Shown here one piece after another: positions 43,881 through 54,198 of a stretch of DNA of 64,000 nucleotides; the stretch's first letter is position 1; each line of letters opens with the position of its first letter. The notes below the pieces were generated by a model. It saw only the letters and a list, made by a program, of their open reading frames with translations, had not been told where the DNA came from and did not search any database. The translations under genes and the position numbers were made by a program. Source of the DNA: an uncultured Porphyromonas sp. (GTDB taxonomy: Bacteria > Bacteroidota > Bacteroidia > Bacteroidales > Porphyromonadaceae); assembly GCF_902489635.1 (NCBI RefSeq), contig NZ_CABUAN010000004.1, positions 27,914 to 91,913 of the forward strand. The letters run 5' to 3'.

Positions 43881-43912
43881 CGAGGGTGCGTCAGCTCTCT
43901 GACACACCCTCG
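43881..43912. other. Hairpin downstream of Big_2 paralogue 4
   Basis: CGAGGGTG...GTCAG (43881-43894) pairs with CTGAC...CACCCTCG (43899-43912) with one bulged pair and a CTCT loop. It may end the minus-strand transcript of paralogue 4; the U-tract on that strand is weak. Confidence 0.5.
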
Positions 43913-43971
43913 CGTGAGACTGCCGTATCTCTATCAGCAGTCCGCTCTGTTACGGCTCTATCGCTGAGTCA

Positions 43972-45372
43972 TTATTGCTGAGTATTTAGGACTGATTGGA
44001 AGGTCTGATAAAGTCCCTTCTGCTTGGTCAGTATGCGCTGCTTCAAAATCTTGCGGATGTCCTGTGAGACAGCCTCTCTGAAAGCCTTGCGAGCAGTAGC
44101 CGTCTTTAAAGCATGAGTAGCATCTACGATCTGCATCCAGCAGAAAGTGCCATCATAGTCTGTCGGCTGAGCATAGAGGAAGCACTGATCGCCATTAGCA
44201 TTAAAGGCCTCGACACCCATGTGCTCTGGCACATAGCCCTTGTAGTCGGTGAAGCCGTTGGCTGCGAGCCAGTTCTTGACCGCCTCGGAGCGGATCTCTA
44301 GCTCGTTGGGGATAGCAAAGACCTGGCAGTTGATGTACTGTAGGTCGCCCTGCGAACTGGACTTGCGGATGTAGAAGACCCACTGTAGGTTGGTCTTAGC
44401 TATCTGCTCGGGAGTCGTGTCGTAGCTACGGTTGTCGTCAGAAGACTGCTCCCCGTTGAACTTACGGAATCCGAGCTTGTCCTCAAAGGCTTGTAGCGCA
44501 TCATTGTCTGCCCCCTTGAAGAAGTCTAGCGTCGGGAAGTCCTTAGCCGTCTCGACGACTGGGTGCTGAGTCTTGAACTCTGGGTATCTCTTTTGGTTGA
44601 TCTGGATGTACATCTTGGTGCCTAGATCCTCGTTGACCTCATTGTACATAAAGACTGTCACATCAGGATCGTCCTCCTTGTGGCTATTGAGAACAATCTT
44701 CTCAGCACCATCACCAGCAACCTCTTTTTCCTCTGTAAAGGGGACAAAGCCCAGCTTGTGGAACATCTCCTTCGTCCGATCACACTGCTCCACCGTCTCC
44801 TTACTATAGGCTAGGATGTAGTACTCCTTAGCAGACTGGATGCCATAGATGACGCCAGGGATCGTAGGCAGATCCTTATTGACAAATCCTAGATAGTAGA
44901 GTCCCTCAGTGTAGCAGATATTGCGTACGACACGACCTAGGGCGTGCTCGTACTGCAAGACCTCCTCATCAATCAGATTGCGAGCCATATCGTATTTGGG
45001 ATTAAATGCCAACATCGGTAGCTCCTGCTCTGTATTGATCTTTGCTTTCTCTACGGTAACAAGCACAGAGGCCTGCATACCTCCTCCGTGTACCGTTATC
45101 TTGGTCGTACCCTCATGGATAGCTCGCACGAGTCCCATTGCATTGACAGTGGCGATCTCGGGGTTATCGTTTGAGTAGACGAAGTCTACCTTGAGCTCTT
45201 TAGGCTCTTGTAGCACCTCTAGCTGGTAAGTCTGTCCCTCAGCCACAGTGATAGACTCTGAGGCAAAGGAAAGCTTCGTGAGCTGCCCTCCTGAGACTGG
45301 GTCGTCGTCACAAGAGGTCAGGGCAAATAGGGCAACGCCTATTAGCAGGGATAGTAAAGTAGTACGTGACAT
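43972..45372 (-). CDS. Big_2 Ig-like lipoprotein, paralogue 4
   Basis: 466 residues. Lipobox FALTSC with Cys at 21, followed by DDDP, an acidic run like the Bacteroidetes lipoprotein surface-export signal. One Big_2 domain (about 30-107; IATVNAMGLVRAI), then the family C-terminal region from ELPMLAFNP, with recognisable KEYYILAYSKETVEQC, DKLGFRKF and LAANGF blocks. It is the most diverged of the four. The gene is on the opposite strand and convergent with paralogue 3. The upstream CTAAGGTA (45433-45440) is TACCTTAG on the minus strand, the same variant box seen before paralogue 1. Confidence 0.78.
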   Translation of the reverse strand: MSRTTLLSLLIGVALFALTSCDDDPVSGGQLTKLSFASESITVAEGQTYQLEVLQEPKELKVDFVYSNDNPEIATVNAMGLVRAIHEGTTKITVHGGGMQASVLVTVEKAKINTEQELPMLAFNPKYDMARNLIDEEVLQYEHALGRVVRNICYTEGLYYLGFVNKDLPTIPGVIYGIQSAKEYYILAYSKETVEQCDRTKEMFHKLGFVPFTEEKEVAGDGAEKIVLNSHKEDDPDVTVFMYNEVNEDLGTKMYIQINQKRYPEFKTQHPVVETAKDFPTLDFFKGADNDALQAFEDKLGFRKFNGEQSSDDNRSYDTTPEQIAKTNLQWVFYIRKSSSQGDLQYINCQVFAIPNELEIRSEAVKNWLAANGFTDYKGYVPEHMGVEAFNANGDQCFLYAQPTDYDGTFCWMQIVDATHALKTATARKAFREAVSQDIRKILKQRILTKQKGLYQTFQSVLNTQQ

Positions 45373-45511
45373 AGAAACATTGTATTAAAGGTTGATGTAA
45401 ACGTTCTGACCATCGTAAATGCTTGCGCTCTGCTAAGGTAGCAAGAATAACTGAAAAGTAGTTCGTCTGACAGAAATTTGATCAAAGAGCAGTAGACCGC
45501 AATGATTTTGT

Positions 45512-45519
45512 ATCTTTGT
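45512..45519 (+). promoter_or_regulatory. nadE promoter -7 box
   Basis: TATCTTTG lies 35 bp before the nadE ATG and matches TAnnTTTG. The -33 element is not evident. It probably drives nadE, the prenyl synthase, cvpA and perhaps the suf genes. Confidence 0.6.
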
Positions 45520-45554
45520 GGCGTAATGCTTTATAAGAGACTATAGTCGAAGCT

Positions 45555-47498
45555 ATGAATTATGGATATGTCAAGGTAGCGGCCGCTGTGCCCTACGTCA
45601 GAGTGGCTGACTGCTACTACAATACAAGCCGAATCAAGGAGATGATCTTCCAAGCGGAGGAGCTGGGTGTAGAGATACTTACGACGCCCGAGCTCTCTAT
45701 CACGGGGTATACCTGTGGAGATCTCTTTCACCAGTCGTTCCTCCTAGATCAAGCTCAGAAGGCTCTATGCCAGCTAGTCGAGGAGACGGCCGAGACTGAC
45801 GTGATGGTCATCGTCGGTATGCCAGTCAAGGTGGAGGAGAAGCTCTTCAATGGAGCGGTCGCCTTCCAGCATGGTAAGATCCTCGGAGCGATTCCGAAAA
45901 CTTATCTGCCGAACTATCGAGAGTTTCAGGAGAAGCGCTGGTTCTCTCCCAGTGATTCGCTACAATATAAGACGGTCCAGATGGGTCCCCACACGGTACC
46001 CATCGGGCGCAACATCATCTTCAAGTGTGGACAGGTGGGTATCGGTATCGAGATCTGTGAGGATATGTGGACGCCCTTTACGCCTGGCACACGCCTCAGC
46101 CTCTATGGAGCACATATCATCTTCAACCTCTCTGCAAGCAATGAGAATGCGGGCAAGCACGACTACCTCCGCTCGCTGATCAGTGGTGCCACGTCGCAAT
46201 CTATTTGTGGATACGTCTACGCCTCTAGTGGCTATGGCGAGAGCTCTACCGATCTAGTTTATACGGGTAAGGCGTTTATCGCTGAGGTGGGCAAGATCGT
46301 CAAGGAGATGCGCCGCTTTGAGTACAAGGAGCGTATGATCGTGAGCGACATCGACGTGTCTCGTATCCATGGCGAGCGGCTGATCAATAGTAGCTTCAAG
46401 AGTGCGGTCAATCACTTTACCGACGAGGAGGAGCTGGTGAGCATCCCCTTCACGCTACGCTCTGAGGAGGAGTCACAGCCTATGGATCGAGTCATCGAGC
46501 GCAATCCCTTTATGCCTGAGGGCGCAAACCCGGAGGAGCGTTGTCACGAGATGTTTCAGATACAGGTGTGTGGCCTCATACAGCGTCTCAAGCACATGCG
46601 TGCGGAGCATGCGGTGATCGGTATCTCGGGCGGACTAGACTCGGCACTAGCTCTACTGGTGACGGCAGAGGCTTTTGACCTCTTGGGCTTGGATCGCAAG
46701 CAGATCATTGCAGTGACGATGCCCGGCTTTGGCACCTCTGAGCGCACCTATCGCAACGGTTACACGATGATGCAGGAGCTAGGTGTGACGATTCGCGAGA
46801 TCGATATCAAGGAGGCGACGGAGCAGCATCTCTCGGCCATCGACTATAAGGGTAATCGGGAGGATGCAACCTTTGAGAATGCTCAGGCACGTGAGCGGAC
46901 GCAGATATTGATGGATCTGGCCAATATGTACCACGCGCCCGTCATCGGGACGGGAGATCTGTCGGAGATCGCCTTGGGGTGGTGCACCTTCAATGGGGAC
47001 CACATGTCTATGTATGCGGTGAATAGTGGTATCACGAAGACGAGCGTACAGCTGATCGTCGGGTGGTATGCTACGCACAAGGCTGGTGACACGCCACTAG
47101 CCACGACGCTACAAGACATCGTCGCTACGCCGATTAGCCCAGAGCTACTGCCGATCAAGGACACGAAGGCTGGCAGTGAGCAGCAGACGCAGAATCTCGT
47201 GGGGCCGTATGAACTACACGACTTCTTTATCTATCACTTCCTACTCGATGGCTTCGAGCCAAAGAAGATCTTTTACCTCGCCAAGGTCGCTTTTGAGGGA
47301 GCTTACACACCCCAAGAGATCAAGCACTGGATGGGCGTCTTCTTCAAGCGATTCTTCTCTCAGCAGTTCAAGCGCAATGCGATGCCAGATGGTCCTAAGG
47401 TGCAGAGCGTCTCGCTCTCCTCACGTGGAGAGTGGCGCATGCCGAGCGATGCGGTGAGTAGTATGTGGCTCCAAGAGGTGGAGAGCCTAGAGGTATAG
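45555..47498 (+). CDS. nadE: Glutamine-dependent NAD+ synthetase
   Basis: 647 residues, the two-domain form. The nitrilase-like glutaminase domain (about 1-290) has its Glu-Lys-Cys triad in TTPELSITGY, KTYLPNYREF and GIEICEDMW. The synthetase domain has the P-loop GISGGLDSALALL (about 357-369) and GTGDLSEIALGW. It converts nicotinate adenine dinucleotide to NAD+ using ATP and glutamine-derived ammonia. The next gene starts 11 bp downstream. The enzyme is complete with no unusual residues. Confidence 0.97.
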   Translation: MNYGYVKVAAAVPYVRVADCYYNTSRIKEMIFQAEELGVEILTTPELSITGYTCGDLFHQSFLLDQAQKALCQLVEETAETDVMVIVGMPVKVEEKLFNGAVAFQHGKILGAIPKTYLPNYREFQEKRWFSPSDSLQYKTVQMGPHTVPIGRNIIFKCGQVGIGIEICEDMWTPFTPGTRLSLYGAHIIFNLSASNENAGKHDYLRSLISGATSQSICGYVYASSGYGESSTDLVYTGKAFIAEVGKIVKEMRRFEYKERMIVSDIDVSRIHGERLINSSFKSAVNHFTDEEELVSIPFTLRSEEESQPMDRVIERNPFMPEGANPEERCHEMFQIQVCGLIQRLKHMRAEHAVIGISGGLDSALALLVTAEAFDLLGLDRKQIIAVTMPGFGTSERTYRNGYTMMQELGVTIREIDIKEATEQHLSAIDYKGNREDATFENAQARERTQILMDLANMYHAPVIGTGDLSEIALGWCTFNGDHMSMYAVNSGITKTSVQLIVGWYATHKAGDTPLATTLQDIVATPISPELLPIKDTKAGSEQQTQNLVGPYELHDFFIYHFLLDGFEPKKIFYLAKVAFEGAYTPQEIKHWMGVFFKRFFSQQFKRNAMPDGPKVQSVSLSSRGEWRMPSDAVSSMWLQEVESLEV

Positions 47499-47509
47499 AG
47501 ACAAGAGCG

Positions 47510-48496
47510 ATGATGAGTCAAGAGGAGCGTGCGCAACTATTGGTGCCGATAGCGGACTTTATCAAGGAGTTCGAGCAGGCTTTCAAGCGGTCACTACAGA
47601 GTGATGCGCCAGTACTATCGCACGCCTTGGAACACTTACAGCACTCCTCGGGCAAGCATATTCGTCCGATCATCGTGGGGCTATGCGCTCAGCTATGCGC
47701 TGGGCAGACCAATGCACAGACGCTCTCGGCAGCACTGGTCATAGAGCTACTACACACCGCCTCGCTAATTCACGATGATGTCATCGACTGGTCGGACACA
47801 CGGCGTGGGCAGCCTACACTCAATGCGCTCTACAGCAATCACCAGGCGGTCTTGATGGGAGACTATGTACTCTCAACCGCCTTTCTAGAGATAGTTTCGC
47901 GGGAGCACACCCCTGAGATGCTGTGCGTCGTCGCCCAGGCTGGGCGCAACCTCTCTATCGGAGAGCTGATGCAGCTATCCCTCTCGAAGGCACACACCTA
48001 TCGTGAGGAGGACTACTATGCGGTAGTGGATCGTAAGACGGGAGCACTCTTTGAGGCAAGTGCCAAGCTGGGAGCTCTGAGCGTAGGTGCTACCGAGGAG
48101 CAGGTGGATCGCTGCGGTCGGCTGGGGCAATTGATGGGGCGCGCCTTCCAGCTACAGGATGATCTCTTTGATTATGACAAGCTCCAAGATGTGGGCAAGC
48201 CTACGGGTCACGACCTTGTCGAGGGCAAGGTTTCCCTCCCCCTACTCTATGTCCTCAATCATGCGGCCCCTACGGAGCGGGACGAGATTATCTCGTATCT
48301 ACAACAACCTATCGAGGCAGACTCTATAGACTACCTCCTCCGCATAGCCCGCGAACGTGGTGGCATCGACTACACAGAGAGGCAGATACAGCACATTCAC
48401 CAAGAGGCAATTGACCTGCTCAGGAGCTTCGCGCCAAGTAGTACCAGAGAGACGCTAGAGCGTTTTATCACATTACTAGGAGAAAGACAGAAGTAG
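47510..48496 (+). CDS. Polyprenyl diphosphate synthase (IspB-like)
   Basis: About 328 residues from the ATG at 47510; an upstream in-frame ATG at 47465 lies within nadE. It is a trans-isoprenyl diphosphate synthase with both aspartate-rich motifs: LIHDDVIDWSDTRRG (first) and QLQDDLFDYD (second), plus SSGKHIRPI near the N-terminus. It makes the long chain used for menaquinone side chains (octaprenyl-like by family). The residues before the first motif (ALVIELLHTASL) are small or aliphatic, consistent with a long-chain product. It sits between nadE and cvpA with gaps of about 12 bp. Confidence 0.92.
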   Translation: MMSQEERAQLLVPIADFIKEFEQAFKRSLQSDAPVLSHALEHLQHSSGKHIRPIIVGLCAQLCAGQTNAQTLSAALVIELLHTASLIHDDVIDWSDTRRGQPTLNALYSNHQAVLMGDYVLSTAFLEIVSREHTPEMLCVVAQAGRNLSIGELMQLSLSKAHTYREEDYYAVVDRKTGALFEASAKLGALSVGATEEQVDRCGRLGQLMGRAFQLQDDLFDYDKLQDVGKPTGHDLVEGKVSLPLLYVLNHAAPTERDEIISYLQQPIEADSIDYLLRIARERGGIDYTERQIQHIHQEAIDLLRSFAPSSTRETLERFITLLGERQK

Positions 48497-48508
48497 CGGA
48501 CGAAGAGT

Positions 48509-49087
48509 ATGGGAGGAGATACGCTCAATTGGATTGACTATATGGTCATGGGCTGCACAGCGTGGGCACTCTTCAAGGGCTTCAAGCGGGGTGTCGTGTC
48601 GGCACTGATTGGCGTGCTGGGCATCGCTGTCGGCTATGTGATGGTGCGCTGGATAGGCGTACCCGTAGCACTATGGATCTCTCGCACCTTCGGACTACCT
48701 CACGGGGTAGCAGTGGTAGGTGCTTATGTAGCGACCTTCTCCCTCTCATGCTGGGGCATCGCCTTCCTAGCTCGTCCTACGGTGAGAGCGATTAAGCGTT
48801 CGTCGCTCTCTGTTGTCAATAAACTTATGGGAGCGCTCTTCGCGGGAGCCTTCGTCATCATATTCTTTAGCCTTATATTTAATCTAACCGACTTCATACT
48901 GCCTCGAGGGGTGCTGGCACAGCTGCCCGATATCACGACAGAAGCGGGCGAGCCGGCTGAGCCTCGACGAGATCAGCGTGACAAGTCTAGACTATACGAC
49001 CCAGTCCGTGGCTTGATCTCATGGGCTGCGCTAGGCGACCTGACCTCTTGGCAGGATAAACAATTAAAGCAACAATCAAGTGAATAG
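48509..49087 (+). CDS. CvpA family membrane protein
   Basis: 192 residues. Four predicted membrane helices (about 8-25, 30-55, 65-85, 105-125) and the CvpA hallmarks NWIDYMVMG, FKGFKRGVVSALIGVLGI and VVNKLMGALFAGAF. The hydrophilic C-terminus (about 140-192) is charged. CvpA proteins were first linked to colicin V production and more recently to envelope integrity; their precise role is unsettled. The stop overlaps the sufB start by 8 bp. Confidence 0.85.
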   Translation: MGGDTLNWIDYMVMGCTAWALFKGFKRGVVSALIGVLGIAVGYVMVRWIGVPVALWISRTFGLPHGVAVVGAYVATFSLSCWGIAFLARPTVRAIKRSSLSVVNKLMGALFAGAFVIIFFSLIFNLTDFILPRGVLAQLPDITTEAGEPAEPRRDQRDKSRLYDPVRGLISWAALGDLTSWQDKQLKQQSSE

Positions 49088-50588
49088 CGAATATAATCCT
49101 AAGCAAACGATCCCCACGCCTACTGACACAGAGGTGCGTGCGGTGACTCCGACGGGTGAGGACATCCTCGATGACATCACCCAGGGGGACTACAAGTATG
49201 GCTTCGTGACCGACGTCCATACGGAGACCATCCCCAAGGGGCTCAACGAAGATGTGGTACGTCTCATCTCGGAGAAGAAAGAAGAGCCCGAGTGGCTCCT
49301 TGAGTTCCGCCTCAAGGCTTATCATCACTGGCTCACTCTCGAGCGTCCCGACTGGGCGCATCTATCGATCCCTGAGATAGACTATCAAGACATTATATAC
49401 TATGCGGCTCCTCGTCACAAAAACGAAGGAGATGGCACGATAGATCCTGAGATCGAGAAGACCTTTGACAAGCTCGGCATACCGCTTCACGAGCGAGCTA
49501 TGCTCTCGGGCAATATGGCGGTCGATGCGGTCATGGATAGCGTCTCGGTGAAGACCACCTTCCGCACAAAGCTCAAGGAGCTGGGTATCATCTTCTGCTC
49601 TTTCAACGAAGCGGTGCGTGAGCACCCAGACCTTGTCCGTAAGTACCTTGGCAAGGTGGTTTCGTCACACGACAACTACTTTGCAGCCCTGAACTCGGCG
49701 GTCTTTAGCGATGGCTCTTTTGTCTATATCCCCAAGGGCGTGCGCTGTCCTATGGAGCTCTCGACCTACTTCCGCATCAATGCGGCCAATACGGGACAGT
49801 TCGAGCGTACGCTCATCGTGGCAGACGAAGGGGCTTACGTGAGTTACCTAGAGGGTTGCACGGCTCCGATGCGTGACGAGAACCAGCTTCACGCTGCCAT
49901 CGTCGAAATCATCGCTGAGACCGACGCTGAGGTCAAGTACTCGACCGTCCAGAACTGGTACCCAGGCGACAAGGACGGACGAGGCGGTATCTACAACTTC
50001 GTCACCAAGCGTGGGCTGTGCCGTGGCGACCGCAGTAAGATATCTTGGACACAGGTCGAGACGGGATCAGCTATCACCTGGAAGTATCCAAGTTGCATCC
50101 TACGGGGTGACGACTCGGTGGGAGAGTTTTACTCAGTCGCTGTGACCAACAACTATCAGCAGGCGGACACCGGCACGAAGATGATTCATCTCGGACGCAA
50201 TACCCGCAGCACGATCGTCTCCAAGGGTATCTCCGCTGGTAGTAGCCAAAACAGCTACCGTGGATTGGTTTCCATCGCAGCCTCTGCAGAGAATGCGCGC
50301 AACCACTCGCAGTGCGACAGCCTGCTCCTGAGCGACCACTGCGGGGCGCACACCTATCCTTATGCAGACATACGCAATGACTCTGCCGTCGTGGAGCATG
50401 AGGCGACTACCTCTAAGATCAATGAGGATCAGCTCTTCTACTGCAACCAGCGCGGCATCACTACCGAGGAGGCGGTCGGTCTGATCGTCAACGGCTATGC
50501 CCGTGAGGTGATGAGCAAGCTTCCGATGGAGTTTGCCGTTGAGGCGCAGAAGCTTCTCTCCGTAACCCTCGAGGGAAGTGTCGGCTAG
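49080..50588 (+). CDS. sufB: Fe-S cluster assembly scaffold SufB
   Basis: 502 residues, SufB length. The translation starts at GTG (49080), overlapping cvpA by 8 bp; there is no in-frame ATG before the conserved region, so the GTG is accepted. Conserved blocks: DYKYGFVTDV, IYYAAPRHK, SDGSFVYIPKGVRCPMELSTYFRIN, YLEGCTAPM, STVQNWYPGD and the C-terminal HEATTSKINEDQLFYCNQRGI. SufB with SufC and SufD forms the SufBC2D scaffold for [4Fe-4S] and [2Fe-2S] assembly. SufC and SufD follow directly. sufS and sufE, often in the same operon, are absent here. Confidence 0.97.
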   Translation: MNSEYNPKQTIPTPTDTEVRAVTPTGEDILDDITQGDYKYGFVTDVHTETIPKGLNEDVVRLISEKKEEPEWLLEFRLKAYHHWLTLERPDWAHLSIPEIDYQDIIYYAAPRHKNEGDGTIDPEIEKTFDKLGIPLHERAMLSGNMAVDAVMDSVSVKTTFRTKLKELGIIFCSFNEAVREHPDLVRKYLGKVVSSHDNYFAALNSAVFSDGSFVYIPKGVRCPMELSTYFRINAANTGQFERTLIVADEGAYVSYLEGCTAPMRDENQLHAAIVEIIAETDAEVKYSTVQNWYPGDKDGRGGIYNFVTKRGLCRGDRSKISWTQVETGSAITWKYPSCILRGDDSVGEFYSVAVTNNYQQADTGTKMIHLGRNTRSTIVSKGISAGSSQNSYRGLVSIAASAENARNHSQCDSLLLSDHCGAHTYPYADIRNDSAVVEHEATTSKINEDQLFYCNQRGITTEEAVGLIVNGYAREVMSKLPMEFAVEAQKLLSVTLEGSVG

Positions 50589-50633
50589 CACTGCCCTCGC
50601 TACACATTATATAGATACAGATTACACACTACT

Positions 50634-51406
<773 letters not shown>

Positions 51407-51410
<4 letters not shown>

Positions 51411-52795
51411 GTCCACGTAAGCAACCACCCACCGCACACCTGCAGTATCTAGACCTTTACCAGTCTCAGCAGGCATACATAGAGCAGCACAGCGTGCCTG
51501 TGCTACAAGCGCAGCGTGCCACCGCTCAGGAGGCTCTGAGCGAGTACGCCCTACCCCAACTCGGCATGGAGGACTGGCAGCGCACGGACGTCGAGGCACT
51601 CTACGCTCCCGACTACGGGATCAATCTTCAGGAGCTAGACCTAGCTCCCGCAGGGCATAAGCAACTCCCGCAGTATAGCTGTGACCTATCGGTCAATGAG
51701 CTCACCATCAAGGCAAGTGCACTCAACAGCAACTACCTCTACACCCACTACGCCAACCAGAAGCGCAAGCTCCCCGAGGGGGTCTTCGTCGGCTCCATCA
51801 AGGAGTTTGTCAAGGAGTACCCCGACCTGGCGGAGCGTTACTACGGGCAGATAGCTGAGGTAGACACCGACGGCACCATTGCGCTCAATACGCTCTTCGT
51901 GCAGGACGCCTTTGTCCTCTACGTACCCGATGGCATGCAGCTCGAGCAGCCCGTGCAACTCGTCCAGCTACTCCATGCTCAGGAGCCACTCCTCTGCATT
52001 CGTCGCTGGCTCATCATCCTCGGGGATCGTGCTGAGGCTTCTATCCTTGTTTGCGACCACACGATAGATCGGACCAGCTTCCTCGTCAATCAAGTGGCTG
52101 AGATCTTCGTCGGTGATGGCGCTCAGCTCAAGCTCTTCGACATGGAGGAGAATAGCCACCAGACGCACCGCACCTGCGGCTACTTCCTACGCCAGGGAGC
52201 AGAGAGCCAAGTAACCCTCGCCGCCTATACGCTCAATAATGGTATAACGCGCAATAGCTTCCGGACACGCTTCCTCGGCGAGCATGCTGAGCAGACACTG
52301 GGCGGGGTCGCTGTGACCAATGGCACACAGCATGTCGACACCTTCACACGTGTCGAGCATATCAAGCCAAAGTGTCATAGCACGCAGCTCTTTAAGAACC
52401 TCCTCGAGGAGCAATCCACGGGAGCCTTCTCGGGGCGCATCTTCGTGGCGCAGTCGGCACAGCAGACCGAAGCTTACCAGAGCAACCGCAACATGCTCCT
52501 CTCGCCAGAAGCGCGCATGTACAGCAAGCCACAGCTAGAGATCTATGCTGACGATGTGCAATGCTCGCACGGTATGGCGACAGGGCACCTTGATGAGGAG
52601 GCACTCTTCTACATGATGCAGCGAGGCATCCCCGAGCACGAAGCACGGGTCATGCTGAGCGTAGCCTTCGTTGGAGACGTCATCGCACTCATGCCTCTAG
52701 AAGATCTACAGGATCGCATCGAGAGCATCGTACGCAATCGTCTCCTAGGCAAAGAGCCGACACACTGCAGTCAGTGTGGCAAGCTGATCTTCTAA
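51407..52795 (+). CDS. sufD: Fe-S cluster assembly protein SufD
   Basis: 462 residues. A helical N-terminal region (about 1-110) and a right-handed beta-helix core shared with SufB: FVLYVPDGMQLEQPVQL, ASILVCDHTI and the C-terminal CSHGMATGHLDEEALFYMMQRGI. SufD pairs with SufB to bind SufC. The last residues, THCSQCGKLIF, contain a CxxC pair that I do not associate with SufD generally; it may be lineage specific. It ends the suf set; an EamA gene follows after 19 bp. Confidence 0.95.
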
Positions 52796-52814
52796 AACAC
52801 GCTATACTATCGTA

Positions 52815-53726
52815 ATGAGATCTCGCTGGAGACTACACCTCGTGATGCTCTGCGTCACCATTATCTTTGGAATCAATGGGCCCTTCACCAAGGCACTCCT
52901 TGGTGGGGGGCTCACTCCATATACGCACATGTTCTGTCGCTTCCTAGGTGCCACGACACTCTTCTGGATCGCTTCGCTGTGGGTTCCTAGAGAGCGCATC
53001 GACCGCAAGGACTGGGGAAGAATGGCTTTAGCCTCCCTGACTGGTATCTTCTTCAACCAAGGGCTCTTTGCCATCGGCATGTCGATGACCTCACCCGTCA
53101 ATCAGTCGCTCGTTGCCACCCTAGGACCCATCGTCACCATGCTCCTCGCAGCTGTCGTGCTCAAGGAGCCCATCACACGGCTCAAGGGAATCGGCGTACT
53201 CATCGGAGCCTCAGGTGCCCTGCTCCTCGTCTCCACCAACGGCTCCTCTACCGCAGGCTCTACGCTAGGCGACCTGATCTGCGCCATAGCAACCATCTCT
53301 TACGCCATCTACCTCACCTCATTCAAGTCCCTCATACAGAAGTACCACCCGGTTACCTTGATGAAGTGGCTCTTTGTCATCTCCCTCCTCGGCTCTGCGC
53401 CGATGGGCATACGTGACATGATGCACACCGAGTGGAGTAGCTTCGATGCGACCTTCTACGGACAGCTAACCTTCGTCGTCGTGGGCGCCACCTTCGTCGC
53501 GTACCTCCTACTGCTCTTCGCACAGCGAGGCTTGCGCCCTACCGTCGTCAGCATCTACAACTACGGCATCCCCGTCATCGCCTCGCTGCTGGCTGTCATG
53601 ATGGGTCAAGATCAACTCACACTCACCAAAGTAGCCTCCGCTATCCTCATCCTGCTCGGGGTCTTTATGGTAACCCGCAGCAAAAGCCGCCAGCAGCTCC
53701 TCCGCGAGCAGCTCAGCAACGAGTAG
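52815..53726 (+). CDS. EamA family transporter (DMT superfamily)
   Basis: 303 residues with about ten hydrophobic helices in two EamA repeats (about 8-140 and 155-290). Typical stretches: FGINGPFTKALLGGGLTPY, NQSLVATLGPIVTMLLAA, LKGIGVLIGASGALLLVS and the second-repeat end AILILLGVFMVT. DMT transporters move metabolites or drugs; the substrate cannot be read from sequence. Its position 19 bp after sufD suggests co-transcription but probably not shared function. The charged tail (RSKSRQQLLREQLSNE) is ordinary. Confidence 0.88.
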   Translation: MRSRWRLHLVMLCVTIIFGINGPFTKALLGGGLTPYTHMFCRFLGATTLFWIASLWVPRERIDRKDWGRMALASLTGIFFNQGLFAIGMSMTSPVNQSLVATLGPIVTMLLAAVVLKEPITRLKGIGVLIGASGALLLVSTNGSSTAGSTLGDLICAIATISYAIYLTSFKSLIQKYHPVTLMKWLFVISLLGSAPMGIRDMMHTEWSSFDATFYGQLTFVVVGATFVAYLLLLFAQRGLRPTVVSIYNYGIPVIASLLAVMMGQDQLTLTKVASAILILLGVFMVTRSKSRQQLLREQLSNE

Positions 53727-53772
53727 CCCCCTTCGAGGCTCTCTCAAGAAAACACTCGATCCGATATAACCG

Positions 53773-53955
53773 CCACGTAGGAAATCCAAATTCCTACGTG
53801 GCGATTTTTTATTCCACACGTGGGAAAAGAAAAATTCTTCGGAAGAACCAAATGAAACTTCGGAAGAACCAAATGAAACTTCGGAGGAATCAAATGATAA
53901 GTCCGAGGAATTTTCTTTTTCCCACGTGGGGAATCTGAAACTCCTCCGTAGGAAT
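53773..53955 (+). repeat. CACGTGG/CTTCGGAAG array, copy D
   Basis: CCACGTAGG and CCTACGTGG units at the left, CCCACGTGGG (53921-53930) at the right, and between them two perfect 21-bp tandem units (CTTCGGAAG + AACCAAATGAAA) followed by diverged ones. GGAAG (53841-53845), six bases and ATG (53852) open a 28-codon ORF to 53938. This array starts the 905-bp gene-free stretch 53727-54631, which holds D, E, two inverted-repeat elements and the flippase promoter. Confidence 0.8.
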
Positions 53956-54013
53956 GGGTTGGAGGCTAGACATTAGAGATTAAAGCGAGAGAGGTAACGA
54001 TCTGCGAAGTCGG

Positions 54014-54111
54014 GGGCTGACGCATTATATAGAATAAGCATATCGACCTCTCTACTCTTCGTTTGTCGCTAATGTGTAGCTCCTGACGGAGCGATTATGA
54101 TGCGTCAGCCC
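54014..54111. repeat. 98-bp terminal-inverted-repeat element, copy 2
   Basis: Ends GGGCTGACGCATTAT (54014-54028) and ATGATGCGTCAGCCC (54097-54111); same length as copy 1. The flanking 3' sequence (TCGCTACAATAATTTAGA...) is also shared with copy 1, up to array E. Confidence 0.78.
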
Positions 54112-54198
54112 TAGCTGGGAAAAAACGACACCGGCTCGCTACAATAATTTAGATCCGACTACATATCGATACGATGCTGTACCGAGAAAAACTGATCT

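Noticed and set aside
43610..43981. 123-codon ORF between Big_2 paralogues 3 and 4
   Set aside because: Starts inside repeat array C, crosses two hairpins and has no family resemblance.
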